A stretch of DNA of 64,000 nucleotides from Streptomyces leeuwenhoekii (lineage in GTDB: Bacteria; Actinomycetota; Actinomycetes; Streptomycetales; Streptomycetaceae): the NCBI RefSeq assembly GCF_001013905.1, contig NZ_LN831790.1, forward strand, positions 1,860,001-1,924,000, given 5' to 3'. Positions within the stretch are counted from its first letter, which is position 1. Every line of letters starts with the position of its first letter. Below, piece after piece: positions 61,200 to 64,000 of this stretch. The notes under the pieces are model-generated. The model made no database searches and had not been told where the DNA came from. It worked only from the letters and a program-made list of their open reading frames with translations. Position numbers and translations under genes: made by a program.

Positions 61200-61820
61200 A
61201 TGGCTCTGGCGCCCTACCGGCTCGTCTGGCTGGCCCTGTGGGCACAGGCACCACCCGAGCGGAGCGCGGCCCTCGCCGAGCACTTCCGCACCGCCCTCGC
61301 GCCCCACGGCGAGGTGGTCGTGCACGCACGGGGGCCGTACCACCGCACGCCGGAGATGCTTCACTTCGAGGTCGACCTGACGCCCCGTGACTCCGCACCG
61401 GCCTGTCTGCGCGCCCTCGGTTTCCGCCAGGACGACTTCGGCTGGACGGACTGGGAGCGGACCGCCGACGGCGGGGTGTTCCTGCACCCTGCCGTGTACG
61501 GCGCCCAGGCCGGCGCGCTGGAGGCTGCCGCCGCGCCCCTCTTCCGTACCGGGGACGTCGTCCGGGTCCGCGACCGCGCCGACGCCCGCGAACTGGGCCT
61601 GGCCGGCGCCGAGGTGGTCGTCGGCCACCCGGACTACGACCCCGACACCGCCCCCGCGCTCAGGACCTGGCGCTACTCGCTCCACATCGACGGACAGGAC
61701 GACGTCGAGTGCCTCGACGAGAGCGCCCTGGAGCCCACCGGCCGCCGGGTACGGCTCTACGGCGCCCGCGTCGGCGTCGACTCCGACGGCGTGCCGACGG
61801 GCTCCGTGTACAAGTTCTAG
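61200..61820 (+). CDS. Hypothetical protein
   Basis: A 206-residue soluble protein, family not recognised. The N-terminal half (APYRLVWLALWAQAPPERSAALAEHFRTALAPHGEVVVHARGPYHRTPEMLHFEVDL) looks like an alpha/beta domain. The C-terminal half (LFRTGDVVRVRDRADARELGLAGAEVVVGHPDYDP...WRYSLHIDGQDDVECLDESALEPTG) looks like an SH3-type beta barrel. It starts at ATG 61200 and is followed directly by a strong terminator. The fold resembles small immunity-type proteins, but no toxin lies beside it. Confidence 0.7.
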   Translation: MALAPYRLVWLALWAQAPPERSAALAEHFRTALAPHGEVVVHARGPYHRTPEMLHFEVDLTPRDSAPACLRALGFRQDDFGWTDWERTADGGVFLHPAVYGAQAGALEAAAAPLFRTGDVVRVRDRADARELGLAGAEVVVGHPDYDPDTAPALRTWRYSLHIDGQDDVECLDESALEPTGRRVRLYGARVGVDSDGVPTGSVYKF

Positions 61821-61824
61821 TGTC

Positions 61825-61856
61825 GCGACGGTGCTTACCGGAACAAGCACCGTCGC
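61825..61856 (+). terminator. 12-bp hairpin terminator
   Basis: GCGACGGTGCTT (61825-61836) pairs perfectly with AAGCACCGTCGC (61845-61856), loop of 8 nt, 5 nt after the stop of the hypothetical gene. Confidence 0.85.
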
Positions 61857-62032
61857 AGCACTGGGACGCCTGCCGTCACACGCGGCGCGCCGGAGCGCAG
61901 ACGCCGCCTCAAGACCCCGTAGCGGCCCCCGCAGCGGCCGGGGGCCGTCCGGCCGGACAGTGATCGGCACGCTCAGCCGCAACGGTGAGGGCGTGGTTCG
62001 GCGCCCGGCCCTGTCCGGCGCCGCCGGCGCTT

Positions 62033-63283
62033 TCACGTGGCGGCCGGTGCCTTCGCGGCCGTCACGGGGGCAAGGCGCTCCTCCAGCACGGAGCGGTACG
62101 ACGCCAGCCGCCCCGTCCGTCCGATGGTCAGCGCTCCCACCAGCCGGCCCGCACGGTGGTAGCTGATCTCCAGCCGACGGCCCGCCAGGTCGTGTTCCAC
62201 GACGCGCGTCTCGTCGGCGGCGGCGGGCAGGCCCACCGAGCGGATCCTGGCGCCGTGCAGGTCCGACCAGAAGGACGGCACGGCCGCGAACGGACCGGGT
62301 GCCCGGGCCGGGTCCCGCCCGGCCAGGAGCGTGGCGGCGGCCGCCGCGCCCTGCTCGACGGCGTTGGTCCAGTGACCGAGCGCCAGGCGTTCCCCGTCGG
62401 CCAGGGGCTGCGGCACGCGCGCCACGTCACCGGCCGCCACCACGTCGCCCACGACCGAACCGTCGGTGCGCAGGACGCGCAGGTGGGGGTCGCAGTGGAC
62501 GCCGCCGTCGTGGGCGAGGCCGGAGCCGGCCAGCCAGCCCGTCGACGGCACCCCGCCCAGCGCCAGGACCGCCGTGTCGGCCCGGACCGTGGCGCCGTCG
62601 GAGAGCCGGACGCCGGCCAGCCGGCCGTCGGTCCGGGTCAGGAAGTCCTCGACGGTGGTGCCGGTCCGCACGGCGATGCCCGCCTCGCGGTGGAGCGCGG
62701 CGACGTAGGCGCCCGCGGTGGTGCCGATGGCGTGTGCGAGGGGCTGGGCCGCGGCTTCGACGAGTGTGACGTCGAGCCCGCGCTCCCGGGCGGCGGCGGC
62801 GATCTCGCCGCCGAGGAACCCGGCGCCGATGACGACGAGCCGCCCTCCCGCGGCCAGCGCGGCCCGCAGGGCGAGCGCGTCGTCCCAGCTCCGCAGGGTG
62901 AACACGCCGGCCGGTGGCGGGGGCTTCCCGGCCGGCCAGCCGCGGGCGGCCGACCCGGTGGCGATGACCAGCCCGTCGTACGGCAGTCGCGTGCCGTCCG
63001 CGAGGGTGAGCGCCCTTGCCGCGAGATCCAGGCGGACCGCCGCCTGCCCGAGCCGCCAGCGGGCCTCCAGCCCGTACGGCACGGGCAGTTCGGCGCGGGG
63101 CGGCCGGTCGGGAGCGGTCAGTACCCGCTTCGACAGCGGGGGCCGGTCGTAGGGCGGGTGCGGTTCGTCGCCCACGATGGTCAGGGCGCCGGTGAAACCC
63201 CGCTCGCGCAGGGTCCGGGCCGCTCGCAGGCCGGCGAGCGAGGCGCCCACGACGATCAGTCCGCGACGGTCGCCGGTTCTCAT
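62033..63283 (-). CDS. Ferredoxin reductase (FAD/NAD-dependent)
   Basis: A 416-residue flavoprotein of the rubredoxin/putidaredoxin-reductase type. It has an FAD motif at the N-terminus (GLIVVGASLAGLRAARTLRERG), the NAD motif in the middle (LVVIGAGFLGGEIAAAARERGLDVTLVE), GDVARVPQP, and the C-terminal reductase domain. ATG 63283 overlaps the ferredoxin stop (ATGA), so it passes electrons from NAD(P)H to that ferredoxin. The final acceptor, often a P450, is not in the window. Confidence 0.92.
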   Translation of the reverse strand: MRTGDRRGLIVVGASLAGLRAARTLRERGFTGALTIVGDEPHPPYDRPPLSKRVLTAPDRPPRAELPVPYGLEARWRLGQAAVRLDLAARALTLADGTRLPYDGLVIATGSAARGWPAGKPPPPAGVFTLRSWDDALALRAALAAGGRLVVIGAGFLGGEIAAAARERGLDVTLVEAAAQPLAHAIGTTAGAYVAALHREAGIAVRTGTTVEDFLTRTDGRLAGVRLSDGATVRADTAVLALGGVPSTGWLAGSGLAHDGGVHCDPHLRVLRTDGSVVGDVVAAGDVARVPQPLADGERLALGHWTNAVEQGAAAAATLLAGRDPARAPGPFAAVPSFWSDLHGARIRSVGLPAAADETRVVEHDLAGRRLEISYHRAGRLVGALTIGRTGRLASYRSVLEERLAPVTAAKAPAAT

Positions 63284-63477
63284 GAGGCGGCCGGCAGGAC
63301 GGTTATGGCGCGGACCGGGCAGACGGCCGCGGCCTTCTCGGCCTTGTCGAGCAGTGCGTCGGCCGGCGCGGCCTCGTGCACGAGGTGGTCCTCGTCGTCG
63401 AAGGAGAAGATCTCCGGCGCCGCGAAGACACACTGTCCGTGGCTCTCGCAGAGGTTCATGTCCACGGTGATCTGCAT
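63280..63477 (-). CDS. [3Fe-4S] ferredoxin
   Basis: A 65-residue ferredoxin with three cluster cysteines (Cys10, Cys16, Cys53; CESHGQC...CPV), the CX5C...C pattern of P450-supporting 3Fe-4S ferredoxins. ATG 63477 has GGAG upstream. First gene of a two-gene operon with its reductase. Confidence 0.93.
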   Translation of the reverse strand: MQITVDMNLCESHGQCVFAAPEIFSFDDEDHLVHEAAPADALLDKAEKAAAVCPVRAITVLPAAS

Positions 63478-63528
63478 GGTCGCTCCATAGGGGTCCGGTG
63501 GTGGTCGTCGGTGCGTGCGCTGCGGATG

Positions 63529-64000
63529 TCAGCCGACCGGGGGGTTGAAGCGCGAATAGGCGGGGCTGGTCCACCGCAGCGGCGAGGCGGCGGTGATCTC
63601 CCGTACGGCTTCGACGGAGAACTCGACCAGACGCTGCGCGCCGGGCACCTCGGCGATCTCCTCGGCGTCCCACACGGTGCGCGCGGTGCCGGACAGGTGC
63701 AGGGTGGCGCCCGTCCGCCAGTCCGGGACCAGGATGCCCGCCGACGCGTTGAGCAGCAGGTTGCCCAGGGTCAGGAACATGGCGTTGCCGGCGTAGTCGG
63801 GCCAGCGCAGCAGGGTGGGCGAGAGCACCTGGACGAAGCCGGGGTTGCCGCCCCGGTGGGAGGCGTCCGCGTCACCGCGGTCGGAGGCGGTGGCGACGAA
63901 GAACGTGTCGGCCGTGCGCACCGCCCGCTGCTGGGCCGGACTGAGTCCGGTGCCGTCGGTGACGGTGCGGTCCGCCGCCCCGCCCTCGTCCGGCCCGGCC
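63529..64000 (-). CDS. Pyridoxamine 5'-phosphate oxidase-family protein (5' end outside window)
   Basis: The C-terminal 156 codons of a flavin-binding split-barrel protein. HRGGNPGFVQVLSPTLLRWPDYAGNAMFLTLGNLLLN and LVPDWRTGATLHLSGTARTVWD are the usual PNPOx-like blocks that bind FMN. The open frame continues through the right edge without a start. It lies 51 bp upstream of the ferredoxin on the same strand and may be in the same operon. Confidence 0.8.
   Translation of the reverse strand, partial: AGPDEGGAADRTVTDGTGLSPAQQRAVRTADTFFVATASDRGDADASHRGGNPGFVQVLSPTLLRWPDYAGNAMFLTLGNLLLNASAGILVPDWRTGATLHLSGTARTVWDAEEIAEVPGAQRLVEFSVEAVREITAASPLRWTSPAYSRFNPPVG

Overview
This window reads as a high-GC actinomycete chromosome segment, almost certainly Streptomyces. 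The evidence is very strong G/C bias at codon third positions, frequent GTG (and some TTG) starts, many 1-4 nt start/stop overlaps, twin-arginine lipoproteins, and genes I recognise as typical of the genus: an AldO-type alditol oxidase, a fused SecDF, a PucR-type regulator beside xanthine dehydrogenase, and an ECF42/DGPF operon. No rRNA, tRNA, CRISPR array, insertion sequence or phage gene was seen. All product names come from reading motifs, not from searches.

Layout, left part (0-45 kb, mostly ordinary chromosomal genes). A truncated UDP-glucuronate-decarboxylase-like gene lies divergent from a lipoprotein polysaccharide deacetylase that carries a perfect actinobacterial LexA box over its promoter. 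A Tat lipoprotein multicopper oxidase follows, with a consensus CsoR copper operator upstream. At 4.3-13.2 kb is a purine-catabolism block: XdhC maturation factor, NCS2 purine permease, the three xanthine dehydrogenase subunits, and a divergent PucR regulator. At 13-24 kb are a TPR-like protein, a repeat-rich spacer, two DksA/TraR zinc-finger proteins, a NarL-type two-component system, a second SecDF, a GntR regulator, an iron-box-controlled FhuF-like protein and a DUF2637 membrane protein. At 24-33 kb are a pyruvate-oxidase-type TPP enzyme, a PP2C-like protein, a TrmB/LuxR-like regulator with a possible overlapping micro-ORF, and the alkylation-repair pair Ada-AlkA/Ogt. An RsgA GTPase follows, preceded by a 23-codon ORF with an ideal ribosome site. 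At 33-45 kb are an unusual radical SAM protein, alditol oxidase, a Tat-exported PHP hydrolase with a histidine-rich N-terminus, a TetR/hydrolase pair, a glycogen-debranching-like glycosidase, a glycosyltransferase and a PEP-mutase-family enzyme.

Middle-right part (45-53.5 kb) looks like an accessory or decaying segment. It holds a TetR/MFS efflux pair with twin palindromic operators, an esterase, a frameshifted and truncated streptomycin-6-kinase-like remnant, and an ECF42 sigma/DGPF operon with its own predicted promoter. It also holds a hydrolase pseudogene (originally the third gene of that operon), an MFS pseudogene fragment, and a truncated amidase fused in frame to a lipoprotein gene. 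Inside it sits a secreted Cip1-like protein under a perfect CebR (cellulose) operator.

Right end (53.8-64 kb). A secreted plant-polysaccharide pair (GH43 and an SGNH esterase), homocysteine S-methyltransferase and a GNAT acetyltransferase come first. An unusual GNAT-aminotransferase fusion follows, overlapping a CDP-diacylglycerol-synthase-like gene. A hypothetical gene with a strong terminator, a 3Fe-4S ferredoxin/reductase pair and a truncated PNPOx-like gene close the window.

The best candidates for something not yet described are the GNAT-aminotransferase/CdsA-like pair, the radical SAM protein with a CX8CX2C cysteine pattern near a micro-ORF, the LexA-box deacetylase, and the micro-ORF overlapping the LuxR-type regulator.
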